In this document: positions 26,247-38,302 of the stretch, in pieces
Position numbering within the stretch: position 1 is the first letter of the stretch
Layout of the letters: each line of letters starts with the position of its first letter
From: Mya arenaria
Taxonomy: Eukaryota > Mollusca > Bivalvia > Myida > Myidae
Assembly (NCBI RefSeq): GCF_026914265.1
Contig: NC_069130.1
Span: 17,772,866-17,836,865, forward strand
Direction: 5' to 3'
Length of the DNA: 64,000 bases
Made by a program: the position numbers and the translations under genes
Notes under the pieces: generated by a model
Seen by the model: only the letters and a program-made list of their open reading frames with translations
What the model was told of the DNA's origin: nothing
The model's database searches: none

Positions 26247-26549
26247 TTAAAGCTGCACTCTCTCAGATGAACGTTTTGACAACTTTTTATTTTTTTGTCT
26301 TGAACAAGCAAATGTTAGCAAAACATACATGGAAACTAGATTTATAAGACTGCTGACAATTTGTTTTTATATTAAAGTTAAAAATATCATGTTTATGCAT
26401 TTTTCTTAAAACCGTTAGTAACAATTTAAGCCATAAATCATTAATTTTAGAATGGAAATATGAAAATCTATGGTACTATTTTTTGTCAGCAATCTTAATC
26501 ATTGGTAAACTGTTGTAAAAATGGTATATCTGCGAGAGTGCAACTTTAA
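26247..26549. mobile_element. MITE with TTAA target duplication, copy 2
   Basis: Begins TTAAAGCTGCACTCTCTCAG and ends with the complementary GAGAGTGCAACTTTAA. It shares the internal TTTTTGTCTTG and AACCGTTAGTAAC sequence with the other copies. It is inserted inside the 6.6-kb transposon and is non-coding. Confidence 0.8.
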
Positions 26550-27242
26550 TAAATTCACTTTCTTTTTTATCTTGACAAATTGTGCTAAAGCTAAAAATGT
26601 TGTTTTCTTAAAGGCTATGTCACGGCTTTTTCCCTTAAAAGGATCAATGTTTAAATAATTATTAACTTAAAATGATTTTAAGCACTGGAAATGGTGAAAA
26701 AGGGGAGATTACATTGCAGTATGATATGCTAAATTTATTGAACTATTTTCAGTAGAGTCATTCAAAGGGTTTTATGAAATACACTTCTTTATGAAATATT
26801 AAAGTGTGGTAAATCATTAGGTGTTCTATTAAACTAAGATACTGACAGCTGGAACCTTGCTCAAATATCATCTTTGAAGACCATTAATTTTGATTATTGC
26901 TACTAACACGATCATTAATTTGTTGTAGCGTGATAATTTGATTTACATTTATACGTGTTGTTATAAATGTATTATCAAAAGTATTATTAAAAGTATCCTT
27001 TATTAAATATTTCTTGGTATCATCTTATTAATATGGCTAGATGTTCAGGCGTCGTGTGTCTATTCCTTTCTTTACTACGGCATTAATTCCAAACACACTT
27101 GAACCTAATATCAAATTTGTTTATACATGTATTTTATTTTTGGTATAATTTCGTTATCGAAGAGTGAAATAATTATAAAATTAGTGTTTTCAGATGCATT
27201 ACACTGAGAAAAATGTTAATCCAAAAACATTAGTAAGACCCT

Positions 27243-27597
27243 TTAAAGCTGCACTCTCACAGATATACCGTTTTTAATATGTTGTCTTGGAATAAGTCTA
27301 TTTCTGCATAAATATCTGAAAACCAGTGATATAAGCCTGCTGACAAAATATCAGATCGCAGAATTTCATACTTCCGTTCGAAAATCAATTTATGGCTAAA
27401 ACCTTTACTAACGGTTTAAGAAAAATGCTTTAAAAATAATTTAACTTATATATGGAAATCTGCGATTTGATGTTTTGTCAGCAGTCTTACCCAAGTTACC
27501 GTATATCACTGGTTTTCTTGCACGTTTGCATAAATTGACTTGTTCGTAGACAAAAAAAAGTTGTCAAAATGTTTAATTTATGAGAGTGCAGCTTTAA
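27243..27597. mobile_element. MITE with TTAA target duplication, copy 3
   Basis: Begins TTAAAGCTGCACTCTCACAG and ends GAGAGTGCAGCTTTAA. Internally it shows TCTGCATAAATATCTGAAAA as in copy 1. It is also nested inside the 6.6-kb transposon and is non-coding. Confidence 0.85.
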
Positions 27598-27899
27598 GAA
27601 TGTCTGTTTTAAGAAAAATATGAAGTACAAAAGGAGTGACTACTTTGGGCCAATGGATCTCAAGGTTATAATGGCCATCCTATCATTGAGCATTTACTAA
27701 TTTTCGTCATATCTATTAAGACATCTAGATGAATAATAAGGAAGTGTCAGAAATCCAATGAAAGTTATATAAAGAATAAAATGCTGTGTAATTCTAGTAA
27801 CTGTATGCTGGGTGCTAGTACTAGTATACAGCGACTAAAATGGTAGTCATGACAAGGTAATTATAGAACAATACTAATTGTTATTATCAGTATCATCAT

Positions 27900-28018
27900 C
27901 GTCAGCAACAGCAGCAGCAGCAGAAGCAGCAGCAGCTGCAGAACCAGTAGCTTCAGAAGCATCATCATAATCGTTATCACCATCACAGAGATATCACCAT
28001 CATCATAATCATCAGCAT
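27900..28018. repeat. Compound CAG / CAT microsatellite
   Basis: A CAG/CAA/AGAAGC tract at about 27,903-27,960 followed by CATCAT/ATCACC repeats to about 28,018. Probably simple slippage DNA within the transposon interior; no ORF uses it. Confidence 0.8.
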
Positions 28019-28019
28019 T

Positions 28020-30300
28020 GTATAACCATACCCAATTAAAAATGAACTGCGACTAGAAAATGACTACAAACATAAACGAAGTGTATGTATTTCTGACTTT
28101 GATTGACAGGGTACATCAAAAAACAATGAACTCTTTTTTCACAGACCAAAACATCAAGAATGTTTAGGAAAAGTCAGTCATGCGACAGCATCTGAAATAT
28201 TGTCAGCCTGAATAAAAATTTGCCATGTTTGTCAAATGACTTCTAATATAAATTTATTTAAGACCTATGCTGCAGTTTTCATTTAACTCTTATAAGTTAT
28301 AATTCCTGGGAAAAATATATAGAGAAATTCAATGTAAAAAAGGCTTTAACTCTGCAACAATGTGGTCAAAAGTTATAGTGGCTTGTGCTGTATTTCGAAA
28401 TAAAGAACCGGAGTATGAATCTGACTGCTTAATCTTTTTTCTTCATACTTAATGTCCATACACCATAATATATTTCCAACTTAAATGATATAATGTAATT
28501 CAAAATTTTCAAAAATGTTTTATACATAAGATATCCTCAAATGGTAGCTTATGGGACTTATATTGATTTCATTTCCTATTCAAAATGCATGGCATTGCAA
28601 TCAGGCGACATATTATACAAATGACCGACAAAAAAAGCACTTGGTATAAGTAAATATTGGACAACATTTGAAACGGGTTTCTTTGTTTTTGTCCAATCAT
28701 TAATCCTCGAATCAGAACAGTTTCCAGTAGGCAAAGTTCCTACCGTGCAATAAGTTGCATGCAGATAAAACAACATAGTTTATTATGATATGAAGGATTT
28801 GGCATTATTTCAGGCTTATTTAAGATTGAACTAGTGCATTTTGTTAAATTTTGCTCCGATATTGAAAATAAAAGTTAACTTCGACAATTAAGAAACAGCT
28901 TTGAGGTTGCCGACTGGATGCCCGCCCTTCACCAAAATCACACAACACACACGTTAACAAAACGTATCCATCAAAACAATAATTCTAGTTTTTGAAACCG
29001 TATTTGTTGTCGTTAATAAGTTGATAGAGTGCTGAAGTGTATTATTTTATAAATCATTATGATTTATATCAAGGGTAAATACAAATAACTACGCAATCTA
29101 CTTGCAGTATAGCTTAAATTTTAAAATACTTGTACATCAGATGTTGGTTCGAAAGAAAATGGTCAAGGTGCTCCAATTGACGACCGGTACTTATTGAAAG
29201 CAAAAAAAACAATATGGTACAAGCAGTTACAGCACCCTTTAACGTTGTTATTGAAATTAATTAGAACTAATAAATTTAATTAGTTTCATATAATATATAA
29301 TTTCAACATTTCAATTTTGAAATCGGCTTATATATCAGAAACAGACTGTTTTCACTATCAAATACTTAATAATAATGTCAATAGACTTTCAGAATGATGC
29401 ACATAAAACCGGAGGAGCCTCAGTTTACGAAAATAGCAATGCCATATTTGCATTTAAATCACTAAAACAAACCAACTTGATATCTTCTAATTTTCAATCA
29501 GACTTTAGCCAAGCTATCTGAGTCACAACAATGATCACATATTTCATAATAAATTATAAAAATGATAAAATATGTTGAAGTTGAAGGTCAAGATCCTGTT
29601 TCTGCCAGGCAGGTTCATCTCAAATGCACATAGATATGTGACCACATGCTTAATATAACTTAGTGTTTATGCTCATGTCTCCATTAAATGAATCGACAGA
29701 TATATTGATGGAAATAATCGCCAACTTTTATATAGTTAATACATAAGTGAAATACAGTTTCTTATCTAGCCTTTTTACATGCGCACTAACTAGTAAAAAT
29801 ATAGCATTGTCATAGACTGAGAAATAAGTGTTCTTTTACTTCAATAAATATTTTTAAAATTATTTAGTAGATATATTTCACTGTAGCATTTGGATAATAC
29901 ACAGGGTAATTATTACTGGCCACCACAGACTATAATGATTGTTCATGATCGGCTGAAGACTATGTGAATAAATATTGAGTCCAGGATATCCATACACAAT
30001 TTCACACGATTCACGACTCTGACGGATGTGACATTGCAGTGATTTGGTCATTACTGCGGATATAACGTGCACGATAATATTTGTAGTCTTTTTAACTGAA
30101 GTTGTCACAATTTTTCAACTTATGTTTTCACACTTTTGGTTTGTTCTGTTTTGTAGAACTGTACAGATGGTTGGCTAAATCTTAAAATAAAACAGAAAAG
30201 ATGCTAATTTCACAATAAAAAGAAGGACTTTAGTTAATGATATCATACAATCTTTTTTCCATGTCTAAACCTGTTTCTTGCTTGTAAACATATCGATAAT
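28020..30300. other. Interior of the transposon, no gene recognised
   Basis: No frame longer than about 76 codons and none with a transposase motif (no DDE/D-like pattern could be placed). It may be captured host sequence or a decayed internal region. Confidence 0.45.
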
Positions 30301-31441
30301 ATTGTATTATTCATTCATTTAACTGTGAAAAATGTTTCTTGAAATGAATGTTTTTTCCTGCAAATCATGCTTAATTAAGGAGATTTATCTTATGTTTCAA
30401 CTATTTACTTCAGTTTTCAATTTTAAAAATGGTTTCAGTTCACAGTTGCTAATATTATATTCATTTAATCTGGTAAAAACATTTGGTAACTAATATACCG
30501 GGATATATAAAGGGCAATGTGAAATCGGCAAATAGGACAGTTTCGCAGTAATTTTTATGTCAAAAAGTATATTTGCAGCTTTTGTCTAAAAGTAACAAAT
30601 GCTAATAACTATTTTGTGTTTAAAATTATAAAGCATCATTTAAAAGTATAAATGCAATATTAACCATACTTTGAAAAATAAAATATCATATAAAACAGTT
30701 TCGTAGTAAAACAAGATTTTAGTTTTAGTGAATTTTGACTGCGAAACTGGTCTAAAAACATATTGTAATAATACATTTTTAAAAGGCATTTGTTAAAGTT
30801 TGAGTCATAACTTTATTTCTGACATCATTTTGAACTTATTTCTAAGTTGAGTAACAAGAAAAGCCTAAATAAGTAAAATAAAATGTTTTTAGCTTCTCCC
30901 GAACAATTTACAAAAATGGAGATGGAACAGTTTCGCGCTCAGCCCTCGAGTTGCCAATCTTGGTTGACACGTTATTATAAAATGATATCCTTATACAAAA
31001 ATGGGAATTGTTGATTGTGTTTAGTTCTGAAAACAGTATGAATGCATCTGATCATTTCTTGGGATATTTACATTCATTGGCTGTGAATTTAATTGATTGG
31101 TTTGTTTTGACAACAGTGATCTTTTGAACACACCTTGCGGAAATAATTCTGGAGTATTTGGTTTAGAAGATTTAAAAATTTAGAATCTTGGAATTAAAAT
31201 TAGTAGTTTAAAGACTATTAATTTAATAATATCATATAAGCCGAGTTGCTAATAAACTGTGAGATAAGTAAAACTGTTGTGTGTAAGATTCAGTGATTTG
31301 TTAAAGTTTACGCTTACGTCTCCAGTACTAGTTCAAATTCTAAGTCATTAGCAATGAGTGTTAACCGAATGGATTTATGTGAATACGTTATAAAAGATGT
31401 TCTTTGTAGATACATTTTTGTGTATACGTTTATTATTGCAG

Positions 31442-31595
31442 ACTCACAGTGACCAGACAACAGACCAATGGATTGGCGGTAGAAGTGGATCTTCTCCCGG
31501 AGCTACTACAGAAGTGGGTGGCCATCAAGACTGAAGTAGCTCTTTCAGTTGGATCTAAATTGCAGTTAAGGAAGAAAGGATATCGTGCCTGCTAA
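31442..31595 (+). CDS. Terminal exon of an unidentified plus-strand gene (copy A)
   Basis: A good acceptor (TTTATTATTGCAG) is followed by 51 open codons and TAA. The encoded end includes GLAVEVDLLPELLQKWVAI, an amphipathic leucine-rich helix, then a basic tail. The diverged copy B keeps VDLLP(E/D)xLQK, so the segment was probably coding before duplication. No family was recognised. The upstream coding exons are not identified. The CRE/ETS site at 23,515 and the donor at 23,098 may be its promoter side. Confidence 0.4.
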
Positions 31596-31775
31596 AGTTT
31601 TTACTTTTACAATATATATTTATTTCCGTTGATTAGAAGTGCTAAAAGGGCAAGTGTTTAGTGACTTTGCTGGTTTTCTCTGCTCTGGCTTTAGTACAGA
31701 AGTTTTGAATGTTATGTAATTGATACAAAGTTATAAAATAAAAACAATGTTTACACACCTAGAGACATTTCGATT

Positions 31776-33954
31776 ATTATCATAGCTAGAACTTCCAGGT
31801 TGTGTCAAGTTTTACTAACAATTCTTTGATCTAAAATAAAGGATGAGTGTATCTAAATTTATATTGTCTATATATGATTATATGTAAGTGTTTGCCTTAC
31901 ATTGTCAGCCAATCAGGGGGCTTGATTTGTTGTTCGTTTGTTTAATGTGAAAAATCGCTACTAATTCCTGAAGACGACTTTCAGGATAAAGTAAATTGCT
32001 TTAACTGCGCATGCGCATATAGCCACTCCTACTGTTTGTATATGCAAAGGTGGATTTTCAGTGCCAACGCTGATTCAAATGACGTCACACGCGCACTGCT
32101 TGATTTTAAAGCTGATGGAATTTGGGATGGGCTAACACTAAGTCGATTAGAATTAATTAAGTAATCCGCTTCCATAGGTTACTTATTCGCGAAGAAATTA
32201 CTTAAAAAACTCTAACCTATACATATATACAGTACGAGTTTTTCTTCATATTTCATTAATAAATACAGATTTATAAATAGAAAATATATATTCCGAAAGA
32301 TAAACATTAGATTATTAGCATGGCCTTTCTAATTACAATGTATCGGCTAGTGGGCTTACTCGCAATGCTTGTGCACGGTGCGCTTACAAACCGGAAGAAG
32401 ACACTTTTTCAATAACTCTGTTGGGTGTAGAGTCGTATAAGCTGTTTATTGATATCTTGTACGAGCATGTGAGGTCAATTTATTTACCATTCAATATATT
32501 CTAATGTTGTGTCTAATGTTATTTTTAAACTAATCGACATATGCTTTAAAATAAAACGACACATTTAGACGTGGCATTTTAACAACAAACATTTCTATTT
32601 TTCGTCATTTCAGTGTTAGATCGTATTTTATTTCACAAGTTTCATAGAAAAGCATATGTTCACGTGTATAATAAAATACACTTACACTGAACAAAATCTG
32701 TTTGTAATACTGTTATGCGTATTTTTGTAGTTTTATTTATATTATATTTACATTTCTAAACACCTCGTTATCGATTAACCGTTTGCTACACCCGAGGGAC
32801 GTCCCCAACGCAAACCTTTGATCGCTAATGAGATGTGGTTACTTTTAACTGAAGAAATATTTGAAAGATTAAACGAGAAAACCAATCATCAGTAGTTTAA
32901 CATTAGATTAAAAGCCGATCTACCAGTTGTATAGTTCGTTTTATGATAGAACGTGGGTTTGTCATACGTGAATATCAAAGCACAGTCATTTCCTGAGTAT
33001 ATTCTTTTTCGTTTGTACATGGGTCGTTTCCGAGATGGGCATGGAGACCACGCTCCATTATTAACATGACGTGTGGAGGCTATTTAAAAGTATAAGTTAA
33101 TTGTTTTGTTAATTTCCCCTGAAGTTCGTTTAACAAGTTAAATAAGTCAAATAGTTTGGAAACATAGTAAAAAACGTACTAAATTATCGAATTTATATTC
33201 GAACAAAAAATTGTTCGTCCAATGTTTTGTACATAAACAAATATTCAAGGATTCAGCTACAAGAAAACGTTTGAAAATGGGATTGCCATGTTTATTTCTA
33301 AAGCAAATCTTATTTAAACGTATGCTTAAAGTGTTAAAATTAAATATATATTAAACGGAAGCAGCTACAAATGATTTAAAAAGCAGTTTTTATAGTTGAT
33401 TTTTCCACTCGATACAATTATTTTATACATATAATACAACCAGGAATGCATACATACGCGATTTGTTTTCATAAACTTAGCTGTGCATATCTGAAACTAA
33501 ATTAGTAGAATTGGACTAATGCTTTTCGTTTTCGTACTCATATTACTTTTACTCATGTTTGGATTTTATGGTAGGAATGGTTTTAATGTACATACTGTGA
33601 TAAGTGTTATTGATTTGACCTCTGAACATCATTAAATTTCCATATGGCATACAAGCTTTTCGTATACGTCTTTTCAAAACATACCTCTCTATAGGGCAGG
33701 TCAAAGTTTATAATGGTATATGAATGTGTTTATTTTAATTAAATTTATATGTGTGTAGAAATTAAATCTAGAAAACGTTAAAAACATGTGATGCAAGCAG
33801 TTATCATACGATTTAATGTGCTGCAGACACAGTTCGTTCAACGTGTGCTTTAGGAGAGAGGTATACATATTAGCTCTAAGCTATCTCCTCAATCCTTAAT
33901 TATTATGTATGTAATGTATGCATTTGTTAAATGTACTTAATGATAATGAGGTAG
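31776..33954. other. Spacer between copies A and B
   Basis: No gene recognised. It has a TGACGTCA site at 32,080-32,087 in a GC-richer patch (promoter-like) and a small inverted repeat at about 32,608-32,695 related to the one at 9,403. The rest is AT-rich. Confidence 0.45.
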
Positions 33955-35681
33955 ATTGTTTCTATTGTTACATTTATAAAGTTACATTTCAATCATGTTA
34001 CCAAATCAAATATGATATGCTTGCCTTGTTAAGTTTTAAGTTTTAAGGGATGTACACTTTCATGCATTATGAAATATTATGACGAACTTTTCTATGTATT
34101 TGCAAGTACAATCTGACAATATCAATCTTCACAATCAGTGAAATGTGTTTTAAAGAATTAATATGGAAAAGCAAACAACTATATGCATTGGCTGAAACAT
34201 ATCATTTACTGGCTAAATTTAACATGGATGCATAAAGTTAACGCATGGAACAAATATTTATTTTGTTCTACGCCTATATCCAAATGTTCAGTTGAATAGG
34301 AATCATGTCATTTATTTAGTTGCACTGTTTGTGCATCGTAGAACATGCAAACCTAGTATGGCATTTCGAGTAGCATTACAATTGGTTTATTCTATTGTAT
34401 GTGTAAAAAGAAATTAATGCTAGCAATTATCCTTATGCGGATATCAACATGATATGTGACCTTTTTATGCATGCCAATTTTCCCGTGGCAAAAAAAGTCG
34501 TATTGCATGTCAAATTGTCAATGTATATTTCATCCAAAAGCTTAAAATGCATATCAATATAATATTGGCATGTATGATGACATCAACGAAAATGGCGTAC
34601 CATGTAAAATCGTATACTTGTGACATAGACCATTCTTAGTGTTTGTGTCTTCTAGTGTCTTCTTAGTGTAGTCGTCCACATTTTTTTCTAAATATTTTGA
34701 TGTATGATAATTTAATAAGAATTGGTTAATTGTAGCACATCTATTACATTTATGCTTTCAATATAATCCATTCATTATCAATTCTAATTTTCTGCATAAA
34801 ACAATACACTTAACATAGAAAATATTTTAAGGATCATAATGATTGTTGTTAACCATAATTCACCTTTTCTTACAAAAAATATTTTTTCAGAGGGCTCAGG
34901 CGCCATTAAGCTTCATCCGACACACAACCTTTAAAGCTTTTGTGAACCATTTTAAAAATACAATACGATGTATTATGTACGTGTGTCAGCACAATTAGAT
35001 AAAGACTATTGCAGCTTATGATTTAAAACACTTTTTATGTTTAGCCATTAAAATACGTAAGTTTGCGTTCTGAATAATTTATATTTTCATGTTTTAATGC
35101 ACTAAATGAATAAAAGAAAACACAACTATATTGTCAACAAGTTATATAATGTTTTACGTTTGAGTAAAACTAAAAAGAAGAAAATAGTTTTCCTTGTTAA
35201 TAATGGAATTACCGCCAGGTTGTTAAATTTGAGGTTTTACCGGGCAGTAGGCTGAAGTCCGAGTTTACTGAGGAGACAGGACAAAGCATGCTTTAAATAC
35301 TATTACAGAGCGTAAATCGTATTGACAATATGTGTGCTGTATGTATTTCAAATTACGAATACATGTATTATCATGATGATTCAGATTATGCAGCGGAAAT
35401 ATGGAACATGTAGAAATTATGAGTTAATTCAGTTCATACATAATTTGTAACAAGTGAGAACATGTTTCTTTGGTTTTAAAGGCATCAATTAATGTGTGTT
35501 AGAGGAATTCATTTTCGCAAATTTTATATGAAGTGCTTCTAGTTTTATTTTGAAATTGAGCGTTTCGTTGACATACTATTAAAGAATATATAGGTGTCTT
35601 TTTTATTTTGATTTGAGAAAAACACGTAGGAGATCGATGCAAAACAATGACGGGTATCTGCTTATGGCAGCTGTTCTTCGC

Positions 35682-35697
35682 TGACGTCACTTCCTGT
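35682..35697 (+). promoter_or_regulatory. CRE/ETS composite promoter element (copy B)
   Basis: TGACGTCACTTCCTG, identical to copy A at 23,515. It lies upstream of the broken terminal exon at about 37,100. Confidence 0.4.
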
Positions 35698-37099
35698 TCA
35701 AGTGCCGGGCTCAAATGGTTTCTCGCCTATTGTTGTTTTCTGTTATAATATTACCTGTTAGCGTCAGCCTTAGCTGTGGCCATATAGTAAACATATAAAG
35801 ATAAATGGAATTTATTCTTCACTGATTGAACGAGAAAGATCTGAAGCAATACTGAATAATTCTGGATTTTTTTATTTAGAAGATTTAAAATTCAGAATGT
35901 TGGCATTAACATACGTATTTTAAAGAATACTAATTTAATTATTTCCTAAGTTGAGTTGTTAAGAAACGGAGAGAAATTAAAATGTTTTGTGTAAGTTTCA
36001 GTAATTCGTTCTGTATTCACTTACAAATACATATATTTTTTCTATAGTTGTTTTTATAATTGTAAAGTACATTTGGCTTGGATGCCATTATAATTGCTAG
36101 ACAGATGAGTTGCCAATCTTGGCTGACAATCTATATAATGTGTTTTCCTTAGAAAAAAATGGAATTAAAATCAGTATTTTAAAGAATATTAATTTAATAT
36201 CATTAAATATTGGCTTATAATTGCTAGACAAATGAGTTGCCTGTCTTGAATGACAAGCCATTATAATATGTTTTTCTTTAGAAAAAGCTGGGAATTGTGG
36301 AGTGTTTAGTTCTGAAAAAATGTGATGGCATCTGATCATTTCTAATGATATTGTAAGTATGTATTATTGAAAGATTGTTGTACATAATTATGATACGCTT
36401 AGTGTTACCGCACAATAGAATGATCGCATTATTAAGGAAAATAATCTGAAGATCATATGAGTGGCACCACTGATTAACGGCGGAAACGCCAAAGATGAAT
36501 ATGAAATACTTAGATGATATGAAGTAAATTCTCAATGATTAAGAAGGGGGATCGAGCTTCAACCTCACTTTTTGACACATTGTCAATGTTGCAGAAAGTG
36601 TTTTTGAATGAGTGGAAGAAGGCGGACCTTTAAACACGCGCGGAGGTTTTGAAATTCTAAATGGTTAAGCTTAGCACGAAATGATTGCTTATCAGAAGTT
36701 GCGTAGGCTGTATTCTCATCATAGTATACGGTGGCTTTACCAGTTACAGTTTTAGTTAATATGTAAATATTGTAATAAAGTTATTCAATTCGGCATTGAT
36801 GATTCATGGCGGAATCGCCATAGATAAATCATATTTATATGTAAATATTGTTATGAAGTTATTAAAAGCGGCATTGCTGATTCATAGCGGATTCGCCTGA
36901 GATGAATTTTAAAAGTATACGGTGACATCACCAGTACTAGTTTAAATGTAAAGTTGTCGTTTTATTGATTCATACGAATGTAATAATTCTACGCCATAAC
37001 CCATAAATGTTTACCGCATTGGTTTATGTGAATACTTTATGAGTGATGTTTTTGTAGAAATATTTTTGTGTATACTCCTAGTTTTGCAAACGTACAAGG

Positions 37100-37212
37100 A
37101 AGACACTTTACCAGAAGGATTGGCGGACAAAGTGGATCTTCTCCCGGACGTACTACAGAAATTGATGGCCACAAATATTATTCATCAATACGGAAGTAGT
37201 TCTTTCCGTTAG
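37100..37212 (+). pseudogene. Copy-B terminal exon with lost acceptor
   Basis: Encodes LPEGLADKVDLLPDVLQKLM, related to the exon at 31,442, and ends in TAG after diverged codons. The acceptor of copy A (TTGCAG) reads TTGCAA here, so normal splicing to this exon is probably lost. Its function is unknown. Confidence 0.4.
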
Positions 37213-37432
37213 AAAGTTAGATTTAACTTGCATTTTAGAGAGAAAGGATATTTTTCCGCCTGAAGGTTTTACTTTTGCAATATATTTATTTTCATGAATA
37301 CGAAGTGCTAAAAGGGCAAGTGTTTAGTGACTTTGCTGGTTTCATCTTTCCTGGCTTTAGTAGAGATCTTTTGATTGTTATGTTATTGATACAAAGTTAT
37401 AAAACGAAAGCAATGTTTACATATATAGAGAC

Positions 37433-37494
37433 ACTACAACCCGATATCGGCGATGAGTGCGTTTAGTCCCACGAGGGTGAAATGAAAATGACGA
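37433..37494. other. Junction between host-like and virus-like DNA
   Basis: From about 37,433 the sequence leaves the homology shared with copy A. A ~60-base unique, GC-richer stretch (with CCCGATATCGGCGATGAG, containing the palindrome CCGATATCGG) follows, then a minisatellite. No clear target duplication or terminal repeat is recognisable. Confidence 0.5.
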
Positions 37495-37626
37495 ATGTGA
37501 AAATTGAGAATGAAAATTGAGAATGAAAATTGAGAATGAAAATTGAGAATGAGAATGAAAATTGAAAATTGAAAATCATCAGAGAAAATGAAAATTGAAA
37601 ATGAAAATTGAAAATCATCAGAGAAA
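37495..37626. repeat. Minisatellite at the edge of the virus-like block
   Basis: Four near-perfect copies of the 13-base unit GAAAATTGAGAAT, then variants GAAAATTGAAAAT and two copies of a longer unit with CATCAGAGAAAA. It lies between the end of host-like homology and the first virus-like gene. Confidence 0.85.
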
Positions 37627-37747
37627 AAATGAGCGTCTTGGTATCAGATACAAAAACAAAGTAATTTATTTCAAGTTTTTATTTTTTATTTTGTGAAACA
37701 AGATAATTGTCACAATCAATCGAAAACTTTCTTCAACCACGTCAGGG

Positions 37748-38047
37748 TTAGCCGGCCAAGATTGCAAGATTTTCAAATCGGTGGAAGAAACATGACAAAC
37801 AATAGTTTCTCATTCGCACTTTTGGTGGCGTTTCATCAGCCTTACAATCATTACAGTACCACACATATCGAAAACAGTTTTGGCAGTAGCCAGCTGGAGG
37901 GAAAATGTTCAAAAGATCATGTCGTTGACAAGGTTCTAACGTAAAGACTCCAGCACAACACAATTGGCATTCCCAACAGAATGTTTTGAAATAATCATTG
38001 TACTGTAGTCCAGCAAACCCAACGATGTCAGTATATCGTTTTGCCAT
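37748..38047 (-). CDS. Small Cys-rich zinc-binding protein, unknown function
   Basis: A 99-residue ORF with an ATG start. It has C24-x2-C27, C30, C40/H43, C55-x2-C58, C65-x2-C68 and C83-x2-C86, enough ligands for two or three zinc ions. The pattern is not a canonical RING because no Cys pair follows H43 at the right spacing. A TATTTAAAC box lies about 30 bases upstream, and two AATAAA signals follow the stop at 37,676-37,695. Start, size and flanking signals look like a viral transcription unit. I recognise no family. Given the neighbouring RING proteins, a regulatory or ubiquitin-related role is possible but unproven. Confidence 0.6.
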   Translation of the reverse strand: MAKRYTDIVGFAGLQYNDYFKTFCWECQLCCAGVFTLEPCQRHDLLNIFPPAGYCQNCFRYVWYCNDCKADETPPKVRMRNYCLSCFFHRFENLAILAG

Positions 38048-38302
38048 AGTTAGTGAAAAGTACAGTCACTACTGTATGTTTAAATAGTTTGAAGTACTCT
38101 AAAAAGCGTATACATTATTTCTCGAACTTGCATTCAACAACTTTGCAAACCAATGTTAGAAATTTGAGCTAACTAGCGTATTGCGGCTGTCTACAGCATA
38201 ACTGTGTGAATCAGAACTGGTAGTGTTTGAGTGATTAGCACAGTTCACCTTACCGGAAAATGAAATAATCAGAAAGCAAAAATACAAATAATTGTTTACG
38301 AT

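Larger units (their letters stand above)
24316..30948. mobile_element. 6.6-kb DNA transposon with terminal inverted repeats
   Basis: The ends are CGAGGGCTGATCGCGAAGCT and, inverted, CGAGGGCTGAGCGCGAAACT, followed by GTTCCAT on both sides. AGTT flanks both ends (24,312-24,315 and 30,949-30,952). In the paralogous copy B, GATGAGTTGCCAATCTTGG (36,104) is uninterrupted, which gives the empty site with one AGTT. Subterminal repeats of GCGAAACTGTTC in both orientations occur near 24,503, 24,535, 24,708, 24,750, 30,536, 30,693 and 30,738, probable transposase-binding sites. No transposase ORF is visible, so the element is non-autonomous or decayed. It has itself been hit by a solo LTR and two MITEs. 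The superfamily is not assigned. Confidence 0.8.
21860..31775 (+). repeat. Second segmental duplication, copy A (with insertions)
   Basis: The flanks of this interval align with 33,955-37,432: for example TTTACGTTTGAGT (22,834/35,156), ACCGGGCAG (23,025/35,239), TGACGTCACTTCCTG (23,515/35,682), and the tail GTGCTAAAAGGGCAAGTGTTTAGTGACTTTGC-like sequence (31,641/37,307). Copy A is longer because it holds a MITE at 23,741 and the transposon at 24,316-30,948. Copy B keeps both empty sites. Ends are approximate. Confidence 0.72.
33955..37432 (+). repeat. Second segmental duplication, copy B
   Basis: Aligns with parts of 21,860-31,775 but lacks the MITE and the 6.6-kb transposon, so it records both empty sites. 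Homology to copy A ends between AGAGACA and the next base, near 37,432, right before the virus-like block. Confidence 0.72.

Noticed and set aside
24316..30948. Assignment of the 6.6-kb transposon to a named superfamily
   Set aside because: A 4-bp AGTT target duplication and CGAGGGCTG ends alone are not diagnostic, and no transposase is visible.
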